DNA from: JBBIPA01 sp963775935
Lineage (GTDB): Bacteria > Chloroflexota > Dehalococcoidia > GIF9 > UBA5629
Assembly: GCA_963775935.1 (NCBI GenBank)
Contig: CAVZKR010000002.1
Coordinates: 124,001-188,000 of the forward strand
DNA length: 64,000 bases
Reading direction: 5' to 3'
Part shown: positions 37,653 through 46,963 of the stretch, piece by piece
How the letters are laid out: each line of letters begins with the position of its first letter
Numbering within the stretch: the stretch's first letter is position 1
The notes under the pieces: generated by a model
Seen by the model: the letters and a program-made list of their open reading frames with translations, nothing else
What the model was told of the DNA's origin: nothing
Database searches by the model: none
Program-made: the position numbers and the translations under genes

Positions 37653-38198
37653 TTAATATTTGGCTTTTAAACATTCTGATATGCCTACGCTTATACCCTC
37701 AAGCAAAGAGCTGATTCTATCTACGAGATCACGAAGGTTTCTAAAGGTGATAGTGTGCAGTTGATCAACTGAAACAGAAGGGTTATCGTCTTTATCTATA
37801 GGGTATCGGAAAGCTTGAGAATTCGGATCCCATTCTGAAAATTCGTTGATACCCTGCTCTATAGCATCAAGGTCATTCTTATATTTATCGCGTTCATCCT
37901 CTCCCAGCTTTTGATATTCCTCTTCGTCAATATTTTTTAAAATATTTCTGCATTCTCTCCATAATTCAGCGATGTTATGATGTGTTGGAAAACCCACAGA
38001 GCAATGTTGGGAAATGTCTAAAAACCAATTACCATTTCGAATTATTTCTTTGAGCTGTAATTCGATATACTGCCGATACAAAAATACTGCAGGATATACA
38101 AGGATGTGTTGCTCGCCATGAGCAATACCATGTTCAACAAGTAAATCACCAGCCTTCTTGTAACCCGCCGCATACAATACCCAATCCATATTTACCAA
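37653..38198 (-). CDS. HEPN-like protein
   Basis: 181 residues, helical. The segment LVYPAVFLYRQYIELQLKEII (about residues 33-53, Arg42) resembles the HEPN-type proteins that read YPA.FLYRQ.IEL.LKE. HEPN proteins are often RNases or structural parts of toxin-antitoxin and defence systems; the canonical RxxxxH is not evident here. Operon with the zinc-ribbon gene. A MNT nucleotidyltransferase, the usual HEPN partner, lies ~480 bases away but on the other strand. Confidence 0.5.
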   Translation of the reverse strand: MVNMDWVLYAAGYKKAGDLLVEHGIAHGEQHILVYPAVFLYRQYIELQLKEIIRNGNWFLDISQHCSVGFPTHHNIAELWRECRNILKNIDEEEYQKLGEDERDKYKNDLDAIEQGINEFSEWDPNSQAFRYPIDKDDNPSVSVDQLHTITFRNLRDLVDRISSLLEGISVGISECLKAKY

Positions 38199-38523
38199 GA
38201 TAACCTATCCCCTATAATTGTATTACTTTTAAGTTTGCATTGGAGCTTGCTGGGATTAGGTGCTAGCTAGGGGTTCACAAAAGAAAAATCCCGTCTTATT
38301 CCTAGTGGGCTTAATTCTTCAAATTAGTAGATCCCAATTAAGCAGTATATCAGCAAAAGTAAGACGATCTCATTATCAAAGGTACTCTAGAGGGGAACTG
38401 AAAATTGTGAAATGCGATTTCTAAGGTAATATCATTACCAGAATACAATCTTAATAAAGTTATTTATTCTATCTAGTATCTGATGAACTGAAGCTAAGTT
38501 ATGGCGATAATATTACCAAACTG
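38199..38523. other. Spacer without a recognised gene
   Basis: AT-rich, closed in all frames. Nothing supported apart from the tRNA fragment at its right edge. Confidence 0.4.
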
Positions 38524-38524
38524 C

Positions 38525-38560
38525 TAGCGGGGCTGGATTTGAACCAGCGACCTGTGGGTA
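38525..38560 (-). tRNA. Degenerate 3' fragment of a tRNA, tRNA-Met-like
   Basis: Minus strand: 3' half of an anticodon stem (CCCAC), AGGTC variable loop, a perfect T-arm GCTGG-TTCAAAT-CCAGC (38548-38532), then CCCGCTA. The string is close to the end of many elongator tRNA-Met genes but one C short and followed by GCA, not CCA. No 5' half follows. A remnant, probably of an old integration site. Confidence 0.5.
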
Positions 38561-38683
38561 GATTAGTGGAGCAAGCAACGTAGAGCGAGGATTTTCTCGG
38601 TATCTTTGAGTTGAAATATGGTGATATAATGAGCGAACGAATCAGAAATGCGAACTGGAAACAATTTTGCTGGGGATAGAGTT

Positions 38684-38977
38684 ATGAAAGCGCTTAAAGA
38701 AATTAAACAAATCTTAGCTCAACATAAAGAAGAGCTGAAACTGAAGTACAAAGTCAAGGACATAGGGATTTTCGGCTCTGTAGTGAGGGGGGAGCAGAAG
38801 AAGAAAAGTGACGTGGATGTTTTAGTGGAATTTGCTGAGCCTGTAGGGCTTTTTGCATTCATGGATCTGGAAGAATACCTGGAGAGGTTAATTGGCGCTA
38901 AAGTCGACCTGGTATCGAAAAAGGCATTGAAGCCGAGAATCGGCGAATATATCCTCAAAGAGGTTATTTATTTGTAA
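38684..38977 (+). CDS. MNT-type nucleotidyltransferase (MntA-like)
   Basis: 97 residues from ATG 38684; an upstream ATG at 38648 has no ribosome site. Polymerase-beta fold motif GIFGSVVRGEQKKKSDVDVL (about 28-47) with the Gly-Ser and Asp-x-Asp metal residues. Such proteins AMPylate the HEPN toxin in MntA-HepT systems. A HepT partner should follow, but the next gene is tlyA on the other strand, so this is an orphan unless it works with the HEPN-like protein at 37653. Confidence 0.8.
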   Translation: MKALKEIKQILAQHKEELKLKYKVKDIGIFGSVVRGEQKKKSDVDVLVEFAEPVGLFAFMDLEEYLERLIGAKVDLVSKKALKPRIGEYILKEVIYL

Positions 38978-38987
38978 CGAAACGTGA

Positions 38988-40529
38988 TTACCGGCTCGAT
39001 AGCCATTCCATAACCGTATCTATAGCTTTTCCTTCGAGGCGGAGGCGGTGACCAGCGCCGGGGATAATGACCAGTTCCCTGGGGTCTTTTGCCTGCTCAT
39101 AAAGCTTGTGAGCATGGGCGATAGGTACGGTATTGTCCTGGTCGCCATGGATGAGGAGCAGGGGGCGGGGTGAGATTTTATGAATGTGGTGAACCGGGGA
39201 AACAGTATTGAATCCTTCAAGCCAGTCCTCTATCGAGGCGGGAAAGCCTGCGTCCCTGATGACGCCAATTTTACGGAAGTAGGCGATGAGTTCCTGTCCT
39301 TTGTCACGCGGCATGAAATCGAAGTTGGCGGGACAGGAGAGAGTTACCAGAGATGATATCCTGGGGTCGCTGGCAGCCACACATATACTTACTGCAGCGC
39401 CGCCGCTGGAGCCTATAACTGCCAATTTGGACTTTTTAACCTCGTCGAAGCCATAGAGGAAATCGATAGCCGCCTTCAAGTCCTGAGTCCAGCCGCGGAG
39501 GTCGAAATTACCCTGGCTTTGTCCTGAGCCCCGAAAATTGAAAATAAAGGTGATGAAGCCGTTGGCGCAAAACTTTTCAGCCAGTACAGCATAGCCTCGT
39601 TCCGCGGGATTGTGTGGTACTGCGGGAATGCCGTGGCAGATAATAAGGGCTGGCTTATTTAGATTTGTGGTAGTAGGGAAATATAGTTCACCATACAGGT
39701 CGAGATTGTCGGATTTGAAAGAGACCTCTTGTTTTTTCATGGATTCAGAACTCTCCTTTGTTGGTGATTTTATGCAACATCTCCCTCTATTTTTTAATGT
39801 TAGCAATAGTAAAAACTCCTGATTGCCGTCGGCGCCGGTGATAGGTGAGGCGACTAATCCGCGTAATCTGAAACCGTGGTCGACCGCCCAGAGGACAAAA
39901 CGCCCGATGACCCTGGCATGAACCAGAGGGTCTTTGATGATGCCGCCTTTGCCTACCTCATGCTTTTCAGCTTCGAATTGCGGCTTGAGCAGCACGATGA
40001 TATGACCTGATGGCTTAAGACGCTTTACTATGTTTGGTAGTACCTTGGTGACTGAGATAAACGATACATCTATGGATGCCAGGTCTGCTTCCTCTGGCAA
40101 TTCAAATGGATAGTGCACATTGGTCCTATCCATGACTACAACCCTGGAGTCCTGCCTCAGTTTGTAATCGAGCTGACCGTACCCAACATCTATGGCGTAG
40201 ACTCGTCGAGTACCCCGTTGCAGCAGACAATCGGTGAAACCTCCGGTAGAAGCGCCTATATCAATAGCTACTAAAGAGGTAACATCGAGTTTGAACTCGT
40301 CGAGGGCATGGGATAGCTTAATACCCCCGCGGCTGACATACAGAGGTTTCCGGGCTAGCTCAATCCGGGCATCTTCTGCCACCAAACTGCCGGCCTTAAT
40401 GATAGTTTTTCCGTTTACTGTCACCTCGCCAGCCATAATGAGGGCGCGGGCTTTGTTTTTATTGTCGGCTAAACCTGTAGTCACCAGGAGGCTATCTAAT
40501 CGCTGTTTTGGCATAGTGGCATCACTCAA
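38988..40529 (-). CDS. TlyA-type rRNA methyltransferase fused to an alpha/beta hydrolase
   Basis: 513 residues in one frame. Residues 1-250: S4 domain (RLDSLLVTTGLADNKNKARA) and FtsJ/TlyA methyltransferase with AIDIGASTGGFTDCLLQRG (about 88-106) and the KDKE-type residues (LLKPQFEA); TlyA enzymes 2'-O-methylate rRNA. Residues 265-513: hydrolase with HGIPAVPHN, IGSSGGAA (nucleophile Ser) and GDQDNTVP plus a final GAGHRL. The joint contains ATG 39740 with AAAGGAGAG 9 bases before it, i.e. a complete start for a separate 250-residue hydrolase. So tlyA seems to have lost its stop and run into its neighbour. Confidence 0.8.
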   Translation of the reverse strand: MSDATMPKQRLDSLLVTTGLADNKNKARALIMAGEVTVNGKTIIKAGSLVAEDARIELARKPLYVSRGGIKLSHALDEFKLDVTSLVAIDIGASTGGFTDCLLQRGTRRVYAIDVGYGQLDYKLRQDSRVVVMDRTNVHYPFELPEEADLASIDVSFISVTKVLPNIVKRLKPSGHIIVLLKPQFEAEKHEVGKGGIIKDPLVHARVIGRFVLWAVDHGFRLRGLVASPITGADGNQEFLLLLTLKNRGRCCIKSPTKESSESMKKQEVSFKSDNLDLYGELYFPTTTNLNKPALIICHGIPAVPHNPAERGYAVLAEKFCANGFITFIFNFRGSGQSQGNFDLRGWTQDLKAAIDFLYGFDEVKKSKLAVIGSSGGAAVSICVAASDPRISSLVTLSCPANFDFMPRDKGQELIAYFRKIGVIRDAGFPASIEDWLEGFNTVSPVHHIHKISPRPLLLIHGDQDNTVPIAHAHKLYEQAKDPRELVIIPGAGHRLRLEGKAIDTVMEWLSSR

Positions 40530-40565
40530 CCAGGGATTATAGTATAGGGTAGGGATTATAACAAG

Positions 40566-40602
40566 AAAGCCCCTCTCTCCTTGAGAAAGAGAGAGGGGCT
40601 TT
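40566..40602 (-). terminator. Hairpin terminator of serA
   Basis: 14-bp stem, arms 40566-40579 and 40589-40602, loop of nine. It lies 20 bases after the serA stop; on the minus strand TTTCTTGTT follows. Confidence 0.7.
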
Positions 40603-40621
40603 GGAGGAGGATTAACAAAAA

Positions 40622-42211
40622 TTACAGTTTAACCAGGTTGGCGGCGTAGACATCACCGAGCGCCATGATTTCCTGCCGTTGCTCTTCCTGCAAAGCCTCG
40701 TCCAGTGCCAGAATCATGAGCGCTTTACCACGTGGTTGCAGCCGTGCTAATTGCATGGAGCTAACATTGATATCTGCTTTGCCGGTGATGTTCCCCACCG
40801 CACCGATAAGCCCGGGACGGTCGCGATGGTCGCAAAACAGGAAGTAGCCACCAGTGGGAGTGATGTCTATCCAGAAATCATTCACCTTGACGATATGTGT
40901 CTCACCGCGGAGCACAGTGCCGGCAACGCTGATGCTGCCGGTGCTGGTGCTGGTGGTAACATTGAGAGTAATAAGGCTGGCGTAGTTTTCGCAGGTTGCC
41001 TCAGTTTGCTCTACTACTTTGATGCCGCGGCGAGCAGCGATGAGGGTAGCATTCACCATATTGATTCTTTCCTCGCTCACTTTTTCCAGCAAGCCACCGA
41101 TAATGGAGGTTTTTAAAGCGCTGCTGTCGCAATTGGCAATTTCTCCTGAATAGATAATATGAATACTCTTTATCTGCGCTTCCATTAATTGGCCTGCCAG
41201 CTTACCCAGAGTCGAGGCTACCAGCATATAGGGAGCTACCACCGAAAGCACTTCAGCGGCGATGTGAGGTAGATTAGCAGCGTACTTGGCAGGTCTCCCG
41301 TTTAATACGTCGAGTACCTGCTCGGCAGCGTCGATAGCTACACCTACCTGTGCCTCAGCTGTGGAGGCACCGAGATGTGGTGTCACGATAATTTTATCGC
41401 TCTTGAATAAAATACTGTCGGTTACCGGCTCCTTCACGAATACATCAATAGCAGCGCCAGCGAGCTTACCTTCTTCGATAGCTTTACACAGTGCTTCATC
41501 GTCGATAAGCCCGCCGCGAGCGCAGTTGATGATACGGGCTGTCGGCTTCATTGTAGCCAGTTCCTTAGCACCAAGCATGCCCTTGGTATCTTTGGTCAAC
41601 GGAAGATGTAAAGTGATGTAATCCGATTCCACGAGTAATTGCTTTAGTGGAATCAGCTCTATTCCCAGATTGCGGGCATAGTCAGCAGAGACGAAGGGAT
41701 CATAGCCGACGACTTTCATTTTGAATCCTTGAGAGCGCTTGGCGACCTCCGAGCCGACATTACCCAGACCAATGACGCCTAATGTTTTGTTATTAAGCTC
41801 ATTGCCTACAAAGCTGCTCCGCTGCCACACGCCGGACTTGAGCTTGGCATGGGCCTGGGGAACATGGCGTGCCAATGCCAGCATCATTGCCATGGTATGT
41901 TCCGCTGCAGAGATGGTGTTCCCTGTGGGAGCATTAACTACTACGATACCCTTCTGCGTTGCTGCGTCAATATCGACGTTATCCAGACCGACTCCAGCAC
42001 GGGCGATTACCTGGAGCTTGGTACCTGCCTCGATGATATCCTTGGTTACCTTGGTTTCGCTGCGTACCACAATAGCCTCGTAGTTGGCTATAATGCTCTT
42101 CAATTCATCAGGTTTGAGCCCGGTTTTAACATCGACTTTTACTTTGGCTTGCAGTACTTCTATACCGGCTTTATCGATTGGGTCAGCAACTAGAACTTTC
42201 ATGGAAGTCAC
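40622..42211 (-). CDS. serA: D-3-phosphoglycerate dehydrogenase
   Basis: 529 residues, the long form. Substrate domain, NAD-binding Rossmann core with LGVIGLGNVGSEVAKRS (about 142-158), the catalytic Arg, Glu and His (NCARGGLIDDEAL; VTPHLGASTAEAQ), an intervening ASB domain (about 320-450) and a C-terminal ACT domain (HRDRPGLIGAVGNI, about 461-474) for serine feedback. First step of serine synthesis. A class V aminotransferase gene just upstream probably supplies the second step. Confidence 0.95.
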   Translation of the reverse strand: MTSMKVLVADPIDKAGIEVLQAKVKVDVKTGLKPDELKSIIANYEAIVVRSETKVTKDIIEAGTKLQVIARAGVGLDNVDIDAATQKGIVVVNAPTGNTISAAEHTMAMMLALARHVPQAHAKLKSGVWQRSSFVGNELNNKTLGVIGLGNVGSEVAKRSQGFKMKVVGYDPFVSADYARNLGIELIPLKQLLVESDYITLHLPLTKDTKGMLGAKELATMKPTARIINCARGGLIDDEALCKAIEEGKLAGAAIDVFVKEPVTDSILFKSDKIIVTPHLGASTAEAQVGVAIDAAEQVLDVLNGRPAKYAANLPHIAAEVLSVVAPYMLVASTLGKLAGQLMEAQIKSIHIIYSGEIANCDSSALKTSIIGGLLEKVSEERINMVNATLIAARRGIKVVEQTEATCENYASLITLNVTTSTSTGSISVAGTVLRGETHIVKVNDFWIDITPTGGYFLFCDHRDRPGLIGAVGNITGKADINVSSMQLARLQPRGKALMILALDEALQEEQRQEIMALGDVYAANLVKL

Positions 42212-42356
42212 CTCTTTACTTTATATTTATTAACCTCTCACCCTTATCCCTCTCCCCTTTAAATCCCATCTTTCCCTCAAATTGCTTCTTGCGGTGACAG
42301 AAATAAAGGCTGATTTTCGTTATAGCACGTAGAAGTAAGAAGCGGAGAGCTACGTA

Positions 42357-43436
42357 TTATACCTTTGCTTTAGGCCATGCCTTTTCCAGTGCGCTTAGAA
42401 CTTCTTTAATATCTTTTTCAGTAACCATGCCCAGGTGCCCAATGCGGAAAATCTTTCCTTTGAGGTCGCCCTGTCCTCCAGCGATGACCACTTTGTGCTC
42501 ATCGCGCAATATCTGGCGCAATTTGGACACGTCAACTTTTCCCTGAGCTTTCACTGCAGTTACGGTGTTCGATGCATATTTTTCATCGGGCAATATTTCG
42601 AATCCCATCGCCTTGACGCCTTCCCTGGCTATCCTGGCTATTTTAGCATGGCGGGCGAAAACGTTTGGCAGACCTTCTGCCAGAATCATGTCCAGCGAGA
42701 CACCGAGCCCATAGAAGATGGGAATTGAGGGAGTCCAGGGCGTCTCTCCATCCATGAGAAATTTCTTCGCTTTGGTGAAGTCCCAGTAGAAACGGGGCAT
42801 CTTTGCCTCGGCGTGCGCTTTCCATGCCTTCTCACTCATGCTGACGAAGGCAAGCCCTGGCGGTACCATCCAGCCCTTTTGAGAGCCACTAACCACCACA
42901 TCGAGCTTCCAGTTGTCGACCTGTACGTCAATAGAGCTCAGTGAGCTGACAGTATCGACAATAATCAGTTTGTCGAACTCTTTTACCGCAACGCTGACCG
43001 CAGCCAGGTCGCTGGTGACACCAGTGGAAGTCTCATTGTGAGTCACCAGCACTGCCTTTATCCTGGGGTCAGCTTTCAATGCCTGACGTACTTTCTCAGG
43101 GTCTACTGCTGTTCCCATTTCAAACTTGACTTGGGTAACATCAGCTCCAAAAGTCCGTGCAATTTCAGCGAGGCGGTCACCGAAAACTCCATTAGTTGCA
43201 GAGAGAATCTTATCTCCGGGTGAGAGGACGTTAACTACAGCGGCCTCCAGGCCGCCAGTACCCGAGCCGGTGAGAATAAATAGTTCATTCTTGGTCTGGA
43301 AAACAGTTTGAAGCTTTTGAGTAACGCTCTTGATGAGCTCCTTGAATTCCTTACCCCTGTGGTCGACCATCTGTTTACTCAGGGCTTTCAGGACCTTTTC
43401 TGGACAGGGTGTTGGTCCGGGTACACGTAGTTGCAT
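42357..43436 (-). CDS. Class V aminotransferase, probably acting with SerA
   Basis: 359 residues from ATG 43436, which has GGGAGGTTACT just upstream; the frame is open to 43472. PLP fold type I: LTGSGTGGLEAAVVN (about 54-68), HNETSTGV and the PLP-lysine in VVSGSQKGWMVPPG (about 186-199). Annotated elsewhere as serine-pyruvate/alanine-glyoxylate or phosphoserine aminotransferase. Its position before serA favours conversion of 3-phosphohydroxypyruvate to phosphoserine, as known for the class V enzymes of some archaea and anaerobes; this is inference. Confidence 0.88.
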   Translation of the reverse strand: MQLRVPGPTPCPEKVLKALSKQMVDHRGKEFKELIKSVTQKLQTVFQTKNELFILTGSGTGGLEAAVVNVLSPGDKILSATNGVFGDRLAEIARTFGADVTQVKFEMGTAVDPEKVRQALKADPRIKAVLVTHNETSTGVTSDLAAVSVAVKEFDKLIIVDTVSSLSSIDVQVDNWKLDVVVSGSQKGWMVPPGLAFVSMSEKAWKAHAEAKMPRFYWDFTKAKKFLMDGETPWTPSIPIFYGLGVSLDMILAEGLPNVFARHAKIARIAREGVKAMGFEILPDEKYASNTVTAVKAQGKVDVSKLRQILRDEHKVVIAGGQGDLKGKIFRIGHLGMVTEKDIKEVLSALEKAWPKAKV

Positions 43437-43586
43437 AGTAACCTCCCTCTTTGTTTTTATTCGTAAATGCAAGGTGGTGTTTGCAGCTTTTAATTATACT
43501 ATTTTATAGGATTTTTATCACTTTTACCTTTGTGGCAGCTTTAAAAATTGTGGCAAACGGCTGCCCCTCGTCGCTTTTGCTCCGAT

Positions 43587-44513
43587 TTAGATTACTTCAC
43601 GCAGAATCAACTTTGCCTGTTCCACGTCTTTGGCTATCTGGGTTTTGAGTTCATCTACGGAGATGAACCGTTTTTCATTTCTCAGTTTGTCTATGAATGC
43701 TACGCTGAGAGCTTTCCCTGATAACTCAGATTTGTGGTTTATGATGTAGGTTTCAACCATGCGCTTCCCGTCTCCAAAGGTAGGTCGAACACCGATATTG
43801 GTTACGGATGGTAACGGTTCGCTATCGGTGTAGGCGACGGTGACATAGACGCCATCCCCCGGCGATGCCTGGTCGGGCTTTATCTCGAGATTGGCGGTGG
43901 GAAAGCCCAATGTTCTCCCTCTCTGGTCACCAGGCACTACCAATCCGCGTATCCTGAAGGGACGTCCCAGTAGCTTAGCAGCTCTTTTCATATCTCCTTG
44001 AGATAAAACCTGGCGGATAAGACTGCTGCTGACCACTTCACCGTTGATAACCAGCGGCGGCACCACTTCAACGTTGAATCCCATTTGTTTGCCGAATAGG
44101 CGAAGCTGTTCTACCGTGCCCTGCCTGTTTTTACCCAGGGCAAAATCAGGTCCAATAATCAACCCGCGGAGTTTCAGATGCTCTTTAAGCAACTGCACAA
44201 ACTCGCGGGCGCTCAGTTGTCTCAGCTCCGTGGTGAAATTCAACGCGATGACTATATCTATGCCCAGGTTTTTGATCAGCTCGATTCTGTTATCCAGGCT
44301 GTCCAGCCAGGGTAACTGATTCTGGGAACCGAGCACAGTCTCCGGATGCGATATAAAAGTAATAACACCGCTCAACCAGTTATTCTGCTGAGCTTTTTTC
44401 TTTAGATAGGTTAACAGGCTTTGATGTCCCAGGTGGACGCCGTCGAAGACGCCGATGGTGAATATCGTCTCCTGATGGGGTTTGATTTTCTCTAGCTCTT
44501 CTACGATTTCCAT
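43587..44513 (-). CDS. ribF: Bifunctional riboflavin kinase/FAD synthetase
   Basis: 308 residues. N-terminal nucleotidyltransferase with FTIGVFDGVHLGHQSLL (HxGH, about 18-34) and the DFALGKNRQG block; C-terminal flavokinase with GLVVPGDQRGRTLGFPTANL (about 190-209) and NIGVRPTFGDGKRMVETYI. It makes FMN and FAD, used by the flavoproteins of this window. Shares strand and short spacing (35 bases) with aroF. Confidence 0.95.
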   Translation of the reverse strand: MEIVEELEKIKPHQETIFTIGVFDGVHLGHQSLLTYLKKKAQQNNWLSGVITFISHPETVLGSQNQLPWLDSLDNRIELIKNLGIDIVIALNFTTELRQLSAREFVQLLKEHLKLRGLIIGPDFALGKNRQGTVEQLRLFGKQMGFNVEVVPPLVINGEVVSSSLIRQVLSQGDMKRAAKLLGRPFRIRGLVVPGDQRGRTLGFPTANLEIKPDQASPGDGVYVTVAYTDSEPLPSVTNIGVRPTFGDGKRMVETYIINHKSELSGKALSVAFIDKLRNEKRFISVDELKTQIAKDVEQAKLILREVI

Positions 44514-44548
44514 AGCTTTAGTAAGCGTAAGACAACAGGGTAGGGATT

Positions 44549-45589
44549 TTATGACTTAGCGCTCGATGGTAAAACAGCCAGATTTCTGCCTACAGCAGCG
44601 ACCACTGGCTTGAGTTGAGACATGAGCTTGTTAAAGTTCTCGAACGTCAGTGATTGTGCGCCGTCTTTTAGGGCGGAATCTGGAGTGGGATGAACCTCGA
44701 CCATAATGCCGTCGGCACCAGCAGCTACCGCAGCCAGCGCCAGTGGAATAACCAGGTACCATTTGCCTGTACCGTGACTGGGGTCAGCGATGATGGGCAG
44801 GTGACTCACCTTCTCGATAACCGGAATAGCGCTGATATCCATAGTATTACGAGTATACGTTTCAAAGGTTCTGATGCCTCTCTCACAGAGCATGAGGTTG
44901 CTATTTCCCAGTGCCAGGATGTATTCGGCTGCCAGCAGCCATTCCTGAATTGTCGCCGATAATCCCCGTTTCAACATCACCGGCTTGCCCGTCTCGCTCG
45001 CCGCCTCCAGAAGATTGAAATTTTGCATATTACGAGTGCCTATCTGGAGGATATCAGCATAGCTTGCCACCATATCGACATCTTGTGATGCCATAACCTC
45101 GGTGATGACCAGTAGTCCTGTCTCTTTTGCAGCTTGAGACAGTAGCCTGAGCCCTTTCACTCCCAGCCCGCGGAAATGATACGGCGATGTGCTCGGTTTG
45201 AAGGCGCCGCCGCGCAGGATAGTGGCGCCAGCAGCTTTTACTGCCTTAGCTGTTGCCATAAGCTGCTCTTCGTTTTCTACGGCACAGGGGCCAGCTATGA
45301 CTACGATTTCTTTACCGCCGATACTGATGCCTCCTATGGTGATAATGGTGTCCTGAGGATGAAACTCGCGGCTGGCAAGTTTGTACGGTTTGCTGACGAG
45401 GATAATCTCATCCACGCCAGACATGTTCTCCAGCGTATCTTTCAATTCTGGAAAGATTTGCCCGACCACTCCGATAATGGTATGTTGTACACCCTGGGAG
45501 AGGTGAGGTTTTAAGCCTACGGATTCGATACGACTGCTGACATTGCTGATTTCTTTATCGCTGGCGCCAGCTTTCATGACCACGATCAT
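44549..45589 (-). CDS. aroF: DAHP synthase, type I-beta (AroF/AroG-like)
   Basis: 346 residues. An N-terminal ferredoxin-like regulatory domain (MIVVMKAGASDKEISNV) precedes the TIM barrel with VIAGPCAVENEEQL (about 98-111), RGGAFKPSTSPYHF, IGTRNMQNFNLL, LKRGLSATIQEWL and PIIADPSHGTGK. Condenses PEP with erythrose-4-phosphate to open aromatic amino acid synthesis. Overlaps aroH by four bases, which links it to chorismate mutase. Confidence 0.95.
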   Translation of the reverse strand: MIVVMKAGASDKEISNVSSRIESVGLKPHLSQGVQHTIIGVVGQIFPELKDTLENMSGVDEIILVSKPYKLASREFHPQDTIITIGGISIGGKEIVVIAGPCAVENEEQLMATAKAVKAAGATILRGGAFKPSTSPYHFRGLGVKGLRLLSQAAKETGLLVITEVMASQDVDMVASYADILQIGTRNMQNFNLLEAASETGKPVMLKRGLSATIQEWLLAAEYILALGNSNLMLCERGIRTFETYTRNTMDISAIPVIEKVSHLPIIADPSHGTGKWYLVIPLALAAVAAGADGIMVEVHPTPDSALKDGAQSLTFENFNKLMSQLKPVVAAVGRNLAVLPSSAKS

Positions 45590-45972
45590 GTTTTATTGCC
45601 ACCTGTTTGAATATTGTTTGTTTCCCCCCTCAACGCTTCTGCCCCTTTGAGGTATACGTAGATAAGCTCATCGGTCTTTTTCTCAGTGTTGACCAGCATC
45701 ATCACTCTCAAACAGCTCGGTAAGCTGCCGGGCACGTCCATTTCATGCCCGCAGAGCAAAGCTGTTTTTGACAATCCCAGCTCGCGGGCTGCCACTGCGG
45801 GAAACTCGGCATTGAGGTCGGACGTGGTGGTGAACCAGACTGCAGCTATGTCATCCACGTTCACACCATTGACTGCTATCATCTGTTGGACTAATTCCTT
45901 GCTGGCAGCCAGTATCGATTCTCTGGTATTGTGTTCGACAGTGATCGCCCCGCGTATGCCACGACACTTCAT
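45586..45972 (-). CDS. aroH: Chorismate mutase, AroH type
   Basis: 128 residues, trimeric AroH-like fold: RGIRGAITVEHNTRESIL (Arg6-like active-site residues at 4-21), FTTTSDLNAEFPAVAARELG (about 47-66) and CLRVMMLVNT with the catalytic Arg. Converts chorismate to prephenate. Overlaps aroF at the ATGA junction; together they form a small aromatic amino acid operon. Confidence 0.93.
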   Translation of the reverse strand: MKCRGIRGAITVEHNTRESILAASKELVQQMIAVNGVNVDDIAAVWFTTTSDLNAEFPAVAARELGLSKTALLCGHEMDVPGSLPSCLRVMMLVNTEKKTDELIYVYLKGAEALRGETNNIQTGGNKT

Positions 45973-46160
45973 GTATTTAGTGCCCCCTTGAAAAGTAGAC
46001 TATAAGACTACTCCATTTACCGCTCCATCGTCAAGAAATTTCGGAATTGCATACTACCTGTTTCTCAAGGTATCCTCATCGTATATGGGAACGGTTAAAT
46101 TGGTATTATCATAACCAGTGCTATGATATAATGATTTACATAATTAAGAGGGGGTGTGAA

Positions 46161-46802
46161 ATGCAAGTCAAGGATGTTATGACCTGGAATGTAGTGACTG
46201 TACCCAGCGACACGCCGATAATGGAAGCCAAGAAGATTATGGAGACGCATCATATCCGTCGTCTGCCAGTGGTGGATAAAGGGAAGCTGGTAGGTATAGT
46301 GTCCAAAGAAAGCATAGATAAAGTTGGACCTTCAGCAGCTACCAGCCTCAGTGTCTGGGAAATAACCTATCTACTGGCAAAGATCAGGGTAAAAGAAGTA
46401 ATGAAGACAGACGTGGTTACCGTGACTCCGGATATGACAGCAGAGGCAGCCGTGTCCTTAGCTCAGCGCAAACGGGTTGGTTGCCTCATTGCGGTTGAAG
46501 GTGATAAGGTGGTAGGCATACTGACCACGAATGATTTCTTCTATAGGATATTGAATCCGATGCTGGGGATTGGAAAACCAGGTTTGCGATTAGCCATTAC
46601 CAGGTGTTTCAGTGCTAAATGTATTAAAGAAGTTATGGAATGTGTGGCGAAACATAATATGAAGATAATTGCTGTGCATAATTCGTCACCGGTGGAAGAT
46701 ATCGAACCTGACCTGTTTCTTCAACTCGATACTGACAATGCTGACCAGATCATAAAGGACATCAAGGCTAAGGGTTTTGAGGTCAGGTTAAGAGACCGCT
46801 GA
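46161..46802 (+). CDS. CBS-domain pair protein with ACT-like tail
   Basis: 213 residues from ATG 46161, with GAGGGGGTGTGAA before it; the frame is open to 46047. Two CBS motifs (MTWNVVTVPSDTPIMEA, MKTDVVTVTPDMTAEAA) form one Bateman module that binds adenine nucleotides, followed by an ACT-like region (about 140-213). An extended -10 TGATATAAT lies at 46124-46132. Likely a ligand-sensing regulator; target unknown. A strong terminator follows. Confidence 0.88.
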   Translation: MQVKDVMTWNVVTVPSDTPIMEAKKIMETHHIRRLPVVDKGKLVGIVSKESIDKVGPSAATSLSVWEITYLLAKIRVKEVMKTDVVTVTPDMTAEAAVSLAQRKRVGCLIAVEGDKVVGILTTNDFFYRILNPMLGIGKPGLRLAITRCFSAKCIKEVMECVAKHNMKIIAVHNSSPVEDIEPDLFLQLDTDNADQIIKDIKAKGFEVRLRDR

Positions 46803-46829
46803 GGCTCTTAACACGTTTCGGCTTCTCAT

Positions 46830-46866
46830 CGCCCTTTTCTCCTGTTGCGGAGGAAGGGCGTTTTTT
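46830..46866 (+). terminator. Rho-independent terminator
   Basis: GC stem CGCCCTT / AAGGGCG extended by CTCC / GGAG (arms 46830-46842 and 46849-46860) followed by six T. Ends the CBS-protein transcript. Confidence 0.88.
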
Positions 46867-46963
46867 ATGCTTGATGTTACCTTGACTGTCGTAAGGTAAC
46901 TTTATAGAATTGGTACGGTTTGCAGAGGTAACTTCATCTGCAGACGAAGGAGTTTATTGCTTA

